Shown here: positions 15,939 to 23,914 of the stretch, piece by piece
How positions within the stretch are numbered: position 1 is the stretch's first letter
How the letters are laid out: every line of letters starts with the position of its first letter
Assembly: GCA_031282405.1 (NCBI GenBank)
Contig: JAITDU010000054.1
Span: 1 to 47,186 of the forward strand
DNA length: 47,186 nt
Reading direction: 5' to 3'
DNA from: Coriobacteriales bacterium
GTDB lineage: Bacteria > Actinomycetota > Coriobacteriia > Coriobacteriales > UBA8131
The notes under the pieces: model-generated
What the model saw: only the letters and a program-made list of their open reading frames with translations
Told to the model about the DNA's origin: nothing
Databases searched by the model: none
Program-made: the position numbers and the translations under genes

Positions 15939-18264
15939 AGTCTGACTCCTGAAGGGTGCCCGGACTCAAGGACCGCTCTCGTCTTTGGGCGGCCAGTGCC
16001 AGAGACGAAAGGATGTACTCACCGGCTGCCTGGTCGGCCCAGCCACGGTTGAACATCGTCTGCTCATAGGCAAGTTCAATACGTTTGCTGTAGTCCTCCG
16101 GTGATGCCAACAGCGCAGCAACTACCGCGCCGATACGGTCCAATTCTTTGATATCTAAGGCTACGCCGAGCTTGTCACGCAAAGAAAGCTCTATAGGGAT
16201 GGCTTCGATGCGCTGCCAATTGGGATTTATCACTTTCATCGGCGTATTGATAAAGATCGTCGGTTTAAATGTGCTGAAGCTGAATTCCAGGGCTACCGTC
16301 GACCAGTCGGTTATGAGAATATCGGCATGGTAGACGGTGCGGTTGTCAGAAAAGTCCACATCAAGACGCAAGCAACCGGCCGGGTTGGTTATAGGCATAG
16401 GCAGTGTTACAGAGGCAGGCGGCGTTACAGAGGCAGCGTCAGAGGGCACTGGTGCAGCGGTGTCGGACTCCTGGCGTTTCTCCCCTGCCTTGTGCCCTAC
16501 TCTCTCTCTCAGCTTTTCTGCCCTCTCTTGCAGCGCCCGCATCTTTTGTGGGAAGCGTTTGACAAACTCCGGATGCGGGCGCACGATGACCTCGTAGCCC
16601 TGGGTCAGGAGCGGTTCGACCGTCTGCTCAAAACATGATTCCAGAATGTTATCCATCTGCCAGGAAGGGGCGATCATCACGACAGGAGGGTCGTTAGCCT
16701 CAACGAGCTCGTGTTGCACCCGTTGGACCATGCGATCAAAAAGACCGAAGCCCGCTTTGACAAGGCGTTTTTCCGGCAGTCCATAGGCATCTTCCAGCTG
16801 GCGTGTCTCCTTGATATGATTGGGGCCGTAGCATAGTATGGTGTCAAAATGATCCAACGCGCCCTCGCGAAACACCATATGAAAACTGCTCATACCGTGA
16901 TCCAGGTAGACATACTCCGCGTCCTTGCGCACGAGTGAACGTTTGATGTGGTAGGTTTCCAGATCGGGCGTGGTCATGATTACCATCGTGGCGTCAAGCT
17001 TCATCATAAAGGGGATAATAGCCTTAGGTCCAACGTAGTAGGACTTCAGACGCGACTCGCCTTGCGATTTATCGCCCAGTCCGCCCTGTGCCTCGCCGTG
17101 CGGCCGGCTTCGCGGCATGTGCTGTACCTCGCCCTGCAGCTTGTTACGTGGCTCATTTTGATTAAAGATGCTGTCGTCGGGGTCGTTTGTAACATAATGC
17201 AACGTGAGGTCGGAGTGCTCAAGCAGCCAACTGATAACGGGTTCATAATACTTAAAGAAACCGCCATTTTCAGCATAGAACACCAATTGCTTATCAGGTT
17301 GTTGAACAAAGCGTCGAATATCGGCACGCTCGCGGCTTCGCAGACTGCGTTTGCGTTCGCGTTCGGCAGCTTTTTGGGCCGCACTGAGGGGTGGCTTGGC
17401 GACCAAGAGGCTGGCGTCAACGAGTTTTTTGGGGTTGTAGATGAGGTTGCAAAGCCACACCACAAGGATTGACAGCAGATTACCGACCGTCCAGTACAGA
17501 CCCAAGCCGCAGGGCAACACGGCGGCAAAATAAGTCGAAAACGCCACCAGAAAGATAGTCATTCCCCACTTACTCAGGCGGCTGGCTGTCTTTTGCAGGA
17601 TGTAATATTTGTTCTGATAAAGCGACAGGGCCAAAGCGCTGAGCCCCGAAAGTAGCGGATAGAGCACCGACGGCATATTAAATGTGGGATTATAGGCCAT
17701 GTTAGCGCCCAAAAACTCCATATTGACAGCCCGTATCTGGGCTACGGCATCGCCGACGGTCGCCAGTGAGGCAAAACCTCCGGGGTCGGCCTGTACAAGT
17801 TCCATGACCTTTAATTGGGCAGCAAAGCCAAGTTCCTCAACAGGGATATTTATAAGCGTTGATGCCTGGTGCACAAGAGTCTGGATTGTGACGGGGTCCA
17901 TATGCAAAAGATGTTGCAACGGATTATAGATGACATTGATGAGCCCCAGGATCAAGGGGATCTGGATGAGCAGCGGGAGCATGCCTTTGATTGTGGAGTA
18001 ACGCTCGCGCTTATAGAGTTTCTTCTGTTCTTCGAGGATAAGGCTACTGTTGCCGGAATGATAACGCTTGATGTCATCCAGTTCCGGCTGGATGCGTACC
18101 ATGATGATGGCGTTTTTTTGAGAGACGACCGACAGGGGAAACAATATCACCTTGGTAAGCACCGTAAACAACAGTATGGCCAGGCCGAAGTTGCCTAGCA
18201 ATTGGTAGCAAAAATAGAGGATATAGCCCAGGGGGATGCCCAGGATGGTATTGATTACTTCCAA
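15928..18264 (-). CDS. YidC/Oxa1 insertase fused to CDP-glycerol glycerophosphotransferase
   Basis: This 778-aa protein joins two families. Residues 1 to about 275 are a five-helix YidC/Oxa1 domain (start helix GNFGLAILLFTVLTKVILFPL, cytoplasmic coiled hairpin RIQPELDDIKRYH...ERYSTIKGMLPLLIQIP, then three more helices). The groove Arg of YidC falls at Lys38 here. After a basic linker (about 285-315), residues 320-760 form a TagF/TagB-type CDP-glycerol:polyglycerophosphate transferase (YVYLDHGMSSFHMVFR, MIAPSWQMDN, VIVRPHPEF, ADILITDWSTVALEFS). An insert of about 55 residues rich in Ala, Pro and Thr interrupts the transferase at about 590-645. The role is probably extension of a glycerol-phosphate polymer at the membrane. 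Whether the insertase half still inserts proteins is unknown. Confidence 0.87.
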   Translation of the reverse strand: MEVINTILGIPLGYILYFCYQLLGNFGLAILLFTVLTKVILFPLSVVSQKNAIIMVRIQPELDDIKRYHSGNSSLILEEQKKLYKRERYSTIKGMLPLLIQIPLILGLINVIYNPLQHLLHMDPVTIQTLVHQASTLINIPVEELGFAAQLKVMELVQADPGGFASLATVGDAVAQIRAVNMEFLGANMAYNPTFNMPSVLYPLLSGLSALALSLYQNKYYILQKTASRLSKWGMTIFLVAFSTYFAAVLPCGLGLYWTVGNLLSILVVWLCNLIYNPKKLVDASLLVAKPPLSAAQKAAERERKRSLRSRERADIRRFVQQPDKQLVFYAENGGFFKYYEPVISWLLEHSDLTLHYVTNDPDDSIFNQNEPRNKLQGEVQHMPRSRPHGEAQGGLGDKSQGESRLKSYYVGPKAIIPFMMKLDATMVIMTTPDLETYHIKRSLVRKDAEYVYLDHGMSSFHMVFREGALDHFDTILCYGPNHIKETRQLEDAYGLPEKRLVKAGFGLFDRMVQRVQHELVEANDPPVVMIAPSWQMDNILESCFEQTVEPLLTQGYEVIVRPHPEFVKRFPQKMRALQERAEKLRERVGHKAGEKRQESDTAAPVPSDAASVTPPASVTLPMPITNPAGCLRLDVDFSDNRTVYHADILITDWSTVALEFSFSTFKPTIFINTPMKVINPNWQRIEAIPIELSLRDKLGVALDIKELDRIGAVVAALLASPEDYSKRIELAYEQTMFNRGWADQAAGEYILSSLALAAQRRERSLSPGTLQESDYAQ

Positions 18265-18513
18265 AACCAGTTACCTTTTCTACTGAGAGAATGGACACAG
18301 GTACTCCAATGCCCGCGACGCTGCGTCTGCATTTCTCGTACGTCAAAGCCCGCGCTCATATCCCAGAGAAGCCGTCTTGGGAAAACGCCCGTTAAGTATA
18401 CAATAATCTTAATCTTTGGGCCAAGCAGTTGGGGCTATGCGGCCAAAGTCCTGGGAGAGCTATATAGGATGCCGGTCAGACCTGACGGCTTTCAGCACTG
18501 TCACTTAGGTGGC

Positions 18514-19203
18514 CTACTGATACAGTACCAGCACCTGCGGCGAAGCGATGGTCTGAGGGCTGCTTGGTACGTCTGGTGATCCGCTTGATGAGTAATTACT
18601 GAGCGCTATGGAGCGGGATTTACTGATAACTTCTCCCCCATCGCGCGAATACAGGGTAAGGGTCACCGTGAGTGCCAAGCCTGATGAGGGTGTTTGAGCA
18701 ACGTGAGCCTCCAGAGCCATCTGCCAACCATTGTGTTGCAAGGGCGTATAGAGAACGCTCTGGGTTGCCTGGCCACCTTTTCTTACGTAAAGGCTGCCTT
18801 TTTGAGCAGGCACTTCAGCAGCGTCACCGATATAAAAATAGCAGTTCTTTGCCAAAACATCTGTTGGTACATCTGCCGTGCCCACATCTCGCGAGAACGC
18901 TGCCTGCCTGATTATGGAACTTAACGTCATCTCCAATAGGGCATCTCTCTCGTTGATCGACGTGACTGCCTTTGCTGAATTCATTGATGCAAAGACTATA
19001 GACATCGTAACAGCGATGATAAGGACGGCGACCATCATGCCAACAATCAGCTCCACCAAGGTAAAGCCGCCAAAACTGCGCACCTTATAAGAACCGCTTG
19101 AGTCGCAACAGGTTTCCGATTCGCTCAAATTGCCAAAATCACCGGAGCAGGAGCTACTGATGACACGTTTGTCTCCCCAACAGTAATGTGTTGCTCTGTT
19201 CAT
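18514..19203 (-). CDS. Pseudopilin with prepilin cleavage motif (third gene of operon)
   Basis: The 229-aa protein carries a type IV pilin-like signal: G|FTLVELIVGMMVAVLIIAV starting at residue 46, with Glu at mature position 5 and one helix. The leader is unusually long (about 45 residues), so the true start may lie further in, but no better ATG is seen. The rest is a Ser/Thr-rich extracellular domain with two Cys near the start of the frame and one in KNCYFYIG. It is the last gene of a three-gene set, 4 nt behind the second pseudopilin. No assembly ATPase, platform protein or prepilin peptidase is in the window. Confidence 0.8.
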   Translation of the reverse strand: MNRATHYCWGDKRVISSSCSGDFGNLSESETCCDSSGSYKVRSFGGFTLVELIVGMMVAVLIIAVTMSIVFASMNSAKAVTSINERDALLEMTLSSIIRQAAFSRDVGTADVPTDVLAKNCYFYIGDAAEVPAQKGSLYVRKGGQATQSVLYTPLQHNGWQMALEAHVAQTPSSGLALTVTLTLYSRDGGEVISKSRSIALSNYSSSGSPDVPSSPQTIASPQVLVLYQ

Positions 19204-19207
19204 CTCT

Positions 19208-19660
19208 TTAGTTACTCAAAGTCTCTGAGGGCTCAAATATGTTGATAACGTAACCGTTTTCGATGTAGGTCTTGCGCACCACGTCGATGGTGACACCGTT
19301 GAATCCATAGGTCTCGCTTTGGATAACCGCGGGTGTACCATCATAGGCTATCTGTTCGGTAACGCTCGAATTGTCCGCAGCTTTATCGACGGAGTCGTTG
19401 GCCATCTGTAAACCTGAAATAATCATACCGATAATCAAGGCCGCCGCCGAAGCCAAAATAGCTGCCGAAACCACAGCTTCCACCAAGGTCAACCCTGCGG
19501 TGGCCCGGATCGGGCCAGTCACTGGATGGAGCTTATATTGAGACCGTTTGCGTTGAACCATCAGGGCGTATTTCTTGATAGTGGCCCCTCGAGTCTGTCC
19601 GCTGCTGACCGTGTTGTCAATCGTGTTGCCAATCCCCCTGTCCGTTCTACATTCCTTCAT
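19208..19660 (-). CDS. Pseudopilin with prepilin cleavage motif (second gene of operon)
   Basis: The 150-aa protein has the cleavage site AG|LTLVEAVVSAAILASAAALI at about residue 57, with Glu at mature position 5, then a short C-terminal domain of about 70 residues. The size and Ala-rich helix fit a minor pseudopilin (PilV/GspI-like). Its start overlaps the end of the large PilX-like gene by 14 nt and it ends 4 nt before the next pseudopilin, so the three are one transcription unit. The leader is long (56 residues); an internal Met at residue 34 is an alternative start. Confidence 0.8.
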   Translation of the reverse strand: MKECRTDRGIGNTIDNTVSSGQTRGATIKKYALMVQRKRSQYKLHPVTGPIRATAGLTLVEAVVSAAILASAAALIIGMIISGLQMANDSVDKAADNSSVTEQIAYDGTPAVIQSETYGFNGVTIDVVRKTYIENGYVINIFEPSETLSN

Positions 19661-21899
19661 GATAGCTTGAGTACACTCCTTTCACAAAATGGTCCTGTGT
19701 GCAATAATGCCCGCATTCTCCGTTATTCGCGTGTGGGCTACACAAAAGATCGGCAATATCCGCAGGTCCGGGTGCGCCAGCTGGCATATTGGTGTTGATA
19801 AGGGCATCGGCGCTGCCACATCCGATCAGATGAATACGATTAGCTGTGCCGGCTATAGAGGTATTAGCTGTGGTAACCGCAAGCTTGCCGGCAGATGTAA
19901 TAGTGTTTTGACCCACCGTATCCTTACCGAAGAGATAAATGCCGTCCAAAGCCTGCTTCTGAGGATCTGTGGAGAGCGAATCCAGAGTAAAGCTACCCTC
20001 AATCCGCAATTGCCCAGAGTTGAACACAAAGATGTTGCCTTTGATTTTGGCGCCGGGCTTTATTATTAGACTGCCGCCATCCACATAGATGTTGGTCTCA
20101 ATGTTTGTGAAGTCACTGGATTCAATAGTCAGACTGCCACCGGTCTTAACGACGATCTCTTTAGGCCGGATATGCATGTTATCCAATACAGCTCCTTGGA
20201 TCGTCAGGCTTTGGCCCGCGTCCACATAGATGCTACCATCAATGATATTCATCTGTGGCTCATAGGTCTTATCGTGAGTGGGAATGCTGGTGGGCAAAAA
20301 TATCCGGTCGCTCCAAGTCGTTGGTCGTCGGATGGTAGATTCGACCGTACGCCCTGCCTCCGGACTTGCAAGGATGATGTCTGTATCGTAGATCATCTGA
20401 CCAAAACGATTCGTCGCATCGGTATAAACGGCGGCGTAGGTATTGCTGGTCTGTTCGTTAAAGCCATTTACTCCGGAATTGACATAGTCTGTGGTCTTAC
20501 CGGGGCTCTCGCTTTTGATCAGGCCACCGCCGATGATTGTCGGACGATTAGAGTAAATTGACCCTTCGATGATGTTCACACCCTGTAAGAAGCGCAGATA
20601 GCTTGAATTGGCATCGAGGACGTAAAAACCCGCTCGGTAATAATCCGCTTCAAATATCGGCAGGCCGGCGTTCTTGAAGTGTGTGGTATTGCTGGACCAG
20701 GGCCAGTGCTGAGCAAACTCGCCTGTTTGGGTGCCATGCCAATTGTCTACAAAATCACCCCATGACCAATAATCCATCCAGCTACTATATTTATGTCCAA
20801 AAGGACCAAACAGTACATTGGTATTGAGATTGGCATCCTGTCTGAGATAGACTGTCAGGTCATCCCAATTATTTGGGTGATAGACAAAACCGGCCGCAGT
20901 TTCCGGCTCGGTTGCGTTATCGGTAAAATTCAACATCAACAGCGCGTTATAGCGCGCATCGCTGGTGGTAACGTTAGCCAGTCTGAGGTAGATATGATCT
21001 GTCGCAGCATTGGCGGTATCAATGGACAAAGAGGTGAGTTTCGTGTTCGTATCTCCCCTGTTTTGCTCATTCATATAACTGTAAACGTTATCGTTAACGT
21101 GGCTACCTTTCTCCAGCGGATTGACCAATAGACGGCCGTTTTTGCCCGACTGCCAGCGTCTCGTATCGGGCTTTTTACCGCCGGCTCCGTTCAAAGGGTA
21201 AGTCTGTGAACCCAGCACCTGCGATTCCGCATCAGCAGTCCAAAGCGACTCTTTGATGCTCGTAGAATCTATGGAACCGTCAAGCAAACTTATGTCAGAC
21301 GCATTCTTACCAGAGTTATTTGCAGTACTTGAATCACCGACTTTTATAGGCGCTGTGTCCAGTGGCGCTGAATTAAGCCTTATGGCCTCGCTCAAATAAG
21401 CGCTGGGATCGATCGTGTATGCCACCGAGGGGATCGTACCCAGATTGTTGGCGACCTGTTTGGGCATGTCCATATAACAGGACTCAGTCGTATCGGCAAA
21501 CGTAGCTGTGGATATGACCCGTAGCGTATCCATGGCCTCTGTGGTCCAGCGGAGCGTAATGCTACAGCTTCCGGTGGCAGACGCGTCCATATCACCAACA
21601 TCGAACGAATAGCCCTGATTAAAATCAGGAGTACCCTGCGCGGGCACAGAGGCCAAAAATGCCTCTTGAGTGTCGGTATCAGAATCGGCAAGGTAGGTCG
21701 TCACGGTTTTCAAGGCGCTGAGAGCAGTATAGTAGGCTTGCGTGTCCCTTTTGACCTGAGATGTTCTATGAGTAAGCGCATAAACCCCTGCAAGAATCAT
21801 AGTTAACACAAGGGTCAGGATAACTACCGCGGCCATTACCCAAACCAGCGTTGAACCCCTGTGCCTGGCTCGCAATAAAGTCGTATATGGCGTTGACAT
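19647..21899 (-). CDS. Large PilX-like surface protein (first gene of pseudopilin operon)
   Basis: From the Met used here the protein has 750 aa. It begins with basic residues and GSTLVWVMAAVVILTLVLTMILAGVYAL, a pilin-like anchor helix without the usual Glu5, as in PilX-type proteins. The middle is a large Ser/Thr/Asn-rich extracellular part. Residues after about 540 (IDGSIYVDAGQSLTIQGAV, VVKTGGSLTIESSDF, IYVDGGSLIIKPGAKI) form regular short strands typical of a right-handed beta-helix. It is probably the adhesive or tip component of the pseudopilus coded with it. The start is uncertain: in-frame ATGs also lie at 21908 and 21983, and none has a clear ribosome site. Confidence 0.65.
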   Translation of the reverse strand: MSTPYTTLLRARHRGSTLVWVMAAVVILTLVLTMILAGVYALTHRTSQVKRDTQAYYTALSALKTVTTYLADSDTDTQEAFLASVPAQGTPDFNQGYSFDVGDMDASATGSCSITLRWTTEAMDTLRVISTATFADTTESCYMDMPKQVANNLGTIPSVAYTIDPSAYLSEAIRLNSAPLDTAPIKVGDSSTANNSGKNASDISLLDGSIDSTSIKESLWTADAESQVLGSQTYPLNGAGGKKPDTRRWQSGKNGRLLVNPLEKGSHVNDNVYSYMNEQNRGDTNTKLTSLSIDTANAATDHIYLRLANVTTSDARYNALLMLNFTDNATEPETAAGFVYHPNNWDDLTVYLRQDANLNTNVLFGPFGHKYSSWMDYWSWGDFVDNWHGTQTGEFAQHWPWSSNTTHFKNAGLPIFEADYYRAGFYVLDANSSYLRFLQGVNIIEGSIYSNRPTIIGGGLIKSESPGKTTDYVNSGVNGFNEQTSNTYAAVYTDATNRFGQMIYDTDIILASPEAGRTVESTIRRPTTWSDRIFLPTSIPTHDKTYEPQMNIIDGSIYVDAGQSLTIQGAVLDNMHIRPKEIVVKTGGSLTIESSDFTNIETNIYVDGGSLIIKPGAKIKGNIFVFNSGQLRIEGSFTLDSLSTDPQKQALDGIYLFGKDTVGQNTITSAGKLAVTTANTSIAGTANRIHLIGCGSADALINTNMPAGAPGPADIADLLCSPHANNGECGHYCTQDHFVKGVYSSYHEGM

Positions 21900-21955
21900 T
21901 ATAATCATATGCGCTGCCCACGCTTTTTCGTTATGGATCTGGATAGTACGTTCAT

Positions 21956-22018
21956 TGGAATCATCCTTCCCCCTCGATTCCATCTTTTCGCTGGAATCAC
22001 CCCTCCCCCTTGATTCCA
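21956..22018 (-). repeat. Tandem pair of 27-nt hairpin units upstream of the PilX-like gene
   Basis: Two units, 21956-21982 and 21992-22018, each consist of TGGAATC(A/G)-purine-rich loop-(T/A)GATTCCA on the minus strand and are spaced 36 nt apart. Each can fold into a hairpin with a GA-rich loop. The 36-nt period also equals 12 codons in the upstream-extended reading frame (ESRGRGDSSEKM / ESRGKDDSNE), so they may be coding repeats instead of leader RNA. Confidence 0.6.
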
Positions 22019-22177
22019 CTTTATGACCAGAGTACTTTACCACATGGGCCCCGCAATGAAAAGTTTTAGACAGTACGACGGCAGATTTTAGCCAGTAAGC
22101 GGAGCTTTTGGCGATTGGACTGTTTGCCCTTCGCAGGTTCAAGTCCTCTCACACTATGTCTTGAACCAACGCCTTTT

Positions 22178-22265
22178 TGGTGCGGGCGAAAGGACTTGAA
22201 CCTTCATGAGGGTAAACCTCACCAGGACCTAAACCTGGCGCGTCTGCCAATTCCGCCACGCCCGC
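22178..22265 (-). tRNA. tRNA-Leu(UAG)
   Basis: The minus strand folds as a class II tRNA. The acceptor GCGGGCG pairs with CGCCCGC, the anticodon stem is CCAGG/CCTGG around the loop TTTAGGT (anticodon UAG), a long variable arm is present, the T loop is TTCAAGT and CCA is encoded (22180-22178). Confidence 0.93.
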
Positions 22266-22317
22266 AACTGCTACGAGAATGATGCTCCTATGTTTCTTCT
22301 GGCCAAGCATCTCAAAG

Positions 22318-22394
22318 TGGCGCGCCCGGCAGGACTCGAACCTGCGGCCAACAGATTAGAAGTCTGTTGCTCTATCCATCTGAGCTACGGGCGC
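22318..22394 (-). tRNA. tRNA-Arg(UCU)
   Basis: The 77-nt tRNA on the minus strand has acceptor GCGCCCG/CGGGCGC, D arm GCTC...GAGC, anticodon stem ACAGA/TCTGT around CTTCTAA (anticodon UCU), T loop TTCGAGT and an encoded CCA (22320-22318). Confidence 0.94.
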
Positions 22395-22435
22395 CCGACA
22401 CATCTCATCAGACTATGTGGAGCAGCAAACAAGGT

Positions 22436-22530
22436 TCTCGGGTTCGAGTCCGTTGCCATTCCTTTACGTCTGTTTCATACCAAAAACTTATCTACATGCT
22501 CGAACAGTTTGGAGCGGCAGACGGGACTCG
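22436..22530 (+). repeat. 95-bp direct repeat, copy 1 (carries a tRNA-Gly 3' end)
   Basis: This copy matches 22624-22718 with two mismatches at an offset of 188 nt. Its right end equals the last 18 nt of the tRNA-Gly plus its CCA but continues into unrelated sequence, so it is a detached tRNA 3' end. Its left end is a T-arm-like GGGTTCGAGTCC in the opposite direction. Confidence 0.85.
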
Positions 22531-22595
22531 CCGATTGCAGCGCCGCTTTGCGGCTTGCAATCAAAGACCTCGCTCGCCATCCGGCTCACTCGGCC

Positions 22596-22620
22596 CTGGA
22601 CAGCCCACTGGGCTGTCCAG
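22596..22620. terminator. Perfect 11-bp hairpin between the 95-bp repeats
   Basis: CTGGACAGCCC-ACT-GGGCTGTCCAG is a perfect stem with a 3-nt loop. There is no T run on either side, so it may be an intergenic palindromic repeat and not a terminator. It lies in the 93-bp spacer between the two 95-bp repeats. Confidence 0.5.
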
Positions 22621-22623
22621 CCC

Positions 22624-22718
22624 TCTCGGGTTCGAGTCCGTTGCCATTCCTTTACGCCTGTTTCATACCAAAAACTTATCTACATGCTTGAACAGTTTGG
22701 AGCGGCAGACGGGACTCG
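22624..22718 (+). repeat. 95-bp direct repeat, copy 2 (continues into tRNA-Gly)
   Basis: This is the second copy of the unit at 22436-22530. Here the right end runs on into the complete tRNA-Gly. The pair shows a duplication with one boundary inside the T arm of the tRNA, a usual crossover region for tRNA-targeting integrases. Confidence 0.85.
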
Positions 22719-22771
22719 AACCCGCAACAATCAGCTTGGAAGGCCAAATTTTGCCAGATGAGTCATCGCCG
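22698..22771 (-). tRNA. tRNA-Gly(UCC), atypical D arm
   Basis: On the minus strand the acceptor (GCGGCG/TGCCGC), the anticodon stem TTGGC/GCTGA around CTTCCAA (anticodon UCC), the T arm GCGGG-TTCGAGT-CCCGT and an encoded CCA are present. The D region (TGACTCATCTGGCAAAA) keeps GG but cannot form a normal D stem, and the seventh acceptor pair is A-C. It may be a minor functional tRNA or a decaying one. Confidence 0.65.
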
Positions 22772-23027
22772 CCCGTAAAACAAGCTTGATAAACTCTAGC
22801 GAAAACTCCCTGAGATTTCAATTACTTAGCCTGACCTGCGGATATGCCAATCGCGTGAGCGTAGCCATTGAGCAGGCCAAACGCCAGAAAGCAAAGTCCT
22901 GGCAATCGCTCGTCGGTATTCGCTACTTACCATTGTCTATCAGTTCTTACCAGCGTCTATCAATGCTTGTCAAAAGCATTGTACCCATTTTCTACCCATA
23001 GCAGCCCTATTGTTCTGAATATACATA

Positions 23028-23061
23028 GCCGTCTTGCTGTATCTCGCAAGGCGGCATTTTT
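23028..23061 (+). terminator. Rho-independent terminator upstream of parA
   Basis: The stem GCCGTCTTGC (23028-23037) pairs with GCAAGGCGGC (23046-23055) with one G-T pair around an 8-nt loop, followed by ATTTTTAT. It separates the element's first operon from upstream transcription, or acts as an attenuator for parA, whose ATG is 35 nt downstream. Confidence 0.7.
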
Positions 23062-23089
23062 ATACCCTGCGAGGAAGGAGAATGTCGTC

Positions 23090-23914
23090 ATGAACAGATG
23101 CAATGTCATTGCCATCAGTAACCAGAAGGGAGGTGTGGGGAAATCGACGACCGCTGTGAATCTGGGCGTAGGTCTGGCGCGCCTGGGGCATCGGGTGCTC
23201 ATTGTGGACAGCGATCCTCAAAGTGATGCTACCTGTTGCCTGGGATGGCCTGACACAGACTCGATGGACATCACTCTGGCGACGATGCTGGAACGCGTTA
23301 TGGAGGATGAGCCGTTTGAGGCGACTGAGGGCATCTTGCACCACGATGAGGGGGTTGATCTGATGCCCGCAAATATCGAGCTTTCGGCGATGGAGATGAT
23401 GCTTGTCACCACCATGAGCCGTGAGCACACAATGAAGCAGTGGCTGGATAAGGCGAAGCAGAACTACGACTATGTCTTCATCGACTGTATGCCATCGCTG
23501 GGCATGATTACCATCAACGCGCTGACAGCAGCCGACCAAGTGATAATCCCCGTGCAGTCGCACTATCTGCCTGCCAAGGGCATGACGCAGTTGGTAAAGA
23601 CCATCAACAAGGTCAAGCGTCAGGTGAACCCGCGCCTGAAGATAGGAGGCATCCTGCTCACGCTGGTGGATGGCCGCACCAACATCGCCCGCATGATGAC
23701 CGCAGAGATACATGCCAACTACTCAGGAACCATCCCCATTTTCAAGACTGCGATACCACTGGCTGTGAGTGCCGCTGAGACATCCATGACGGGCAAGAGC
23801 CTGTTTTCCTACGACCGCACAAGTAAGGTCGCCCAGGCTTATGCTGCACTCGCCAAGGAGGTGGACGACAATGCCAAAACCCGTGCTAAAGCCAAGGCTG
23901 GCCTCAGTCGATGA
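23090..23914 (+). CDS. parA: ParA-family partition ATPase
   Basis: The 274-aa protein has the deviant Walker A motif KGGVGKSTT (residues 13-21), the Walker A' DSDPQSD stretch near 44 and the Walker B IDCMPSLG near 142. ParA proteins bind DNA non-specifically in the ATP form and move or stabilise the circular form of the element together with ParB. The start at 23090 is chosen because AGGAAGGAG ends 9 nt before it; an in-frame extension back to 22868 has no homology. It overlaps parB by 44 nt. Confidence 0.93.
   Translation: MNRCNVIAISNQKGGVGKSTTAVNLGVGLARLGHRVLIVDSDPQSDATCCLGWPDTDSMDITLATMLERVMEDEPFEATEGILHHDEGVDLMPANIELSAMEMMLVTTMSREHTMKQWLDKAKQNYDYVFIDCMPSLGMITINALTAADQVIIPVQSHYLPAKGMTQLVKTINKVKRQVNPRLKIGGILLTLVDGRTNIARMMTAEIHANYSGTIPIFKTAIPLAVSAAETSMTGKSLFSYDRTSKVAQAYAALAKEVDDNAKTRAKAKAGLSR

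Noticed and set aside
22100-22168. Possible extra tRNA on the plus strand (GGTTCAAGTCC near 22132)
   Set aside because: Only a T-loop-like motif is present, with a mismatched stem and no acceptor or anticodon arm; at most a remnant.
22698-22771. tRNA-Gly as the attachment site of the present element
   Set aside because: The element lies on the 5' side of the tRNA and carries a large serine recombinase, which usually does not target tRNA 3' ends; the duplicated 3' end points to a different, older event.
22290-22789. Several open frames across the tRNA cluster
   Set aside because: They run through tRNA genes and the 95-bp repeats, contain translated tRNA sequence, and have no ribosome sites.
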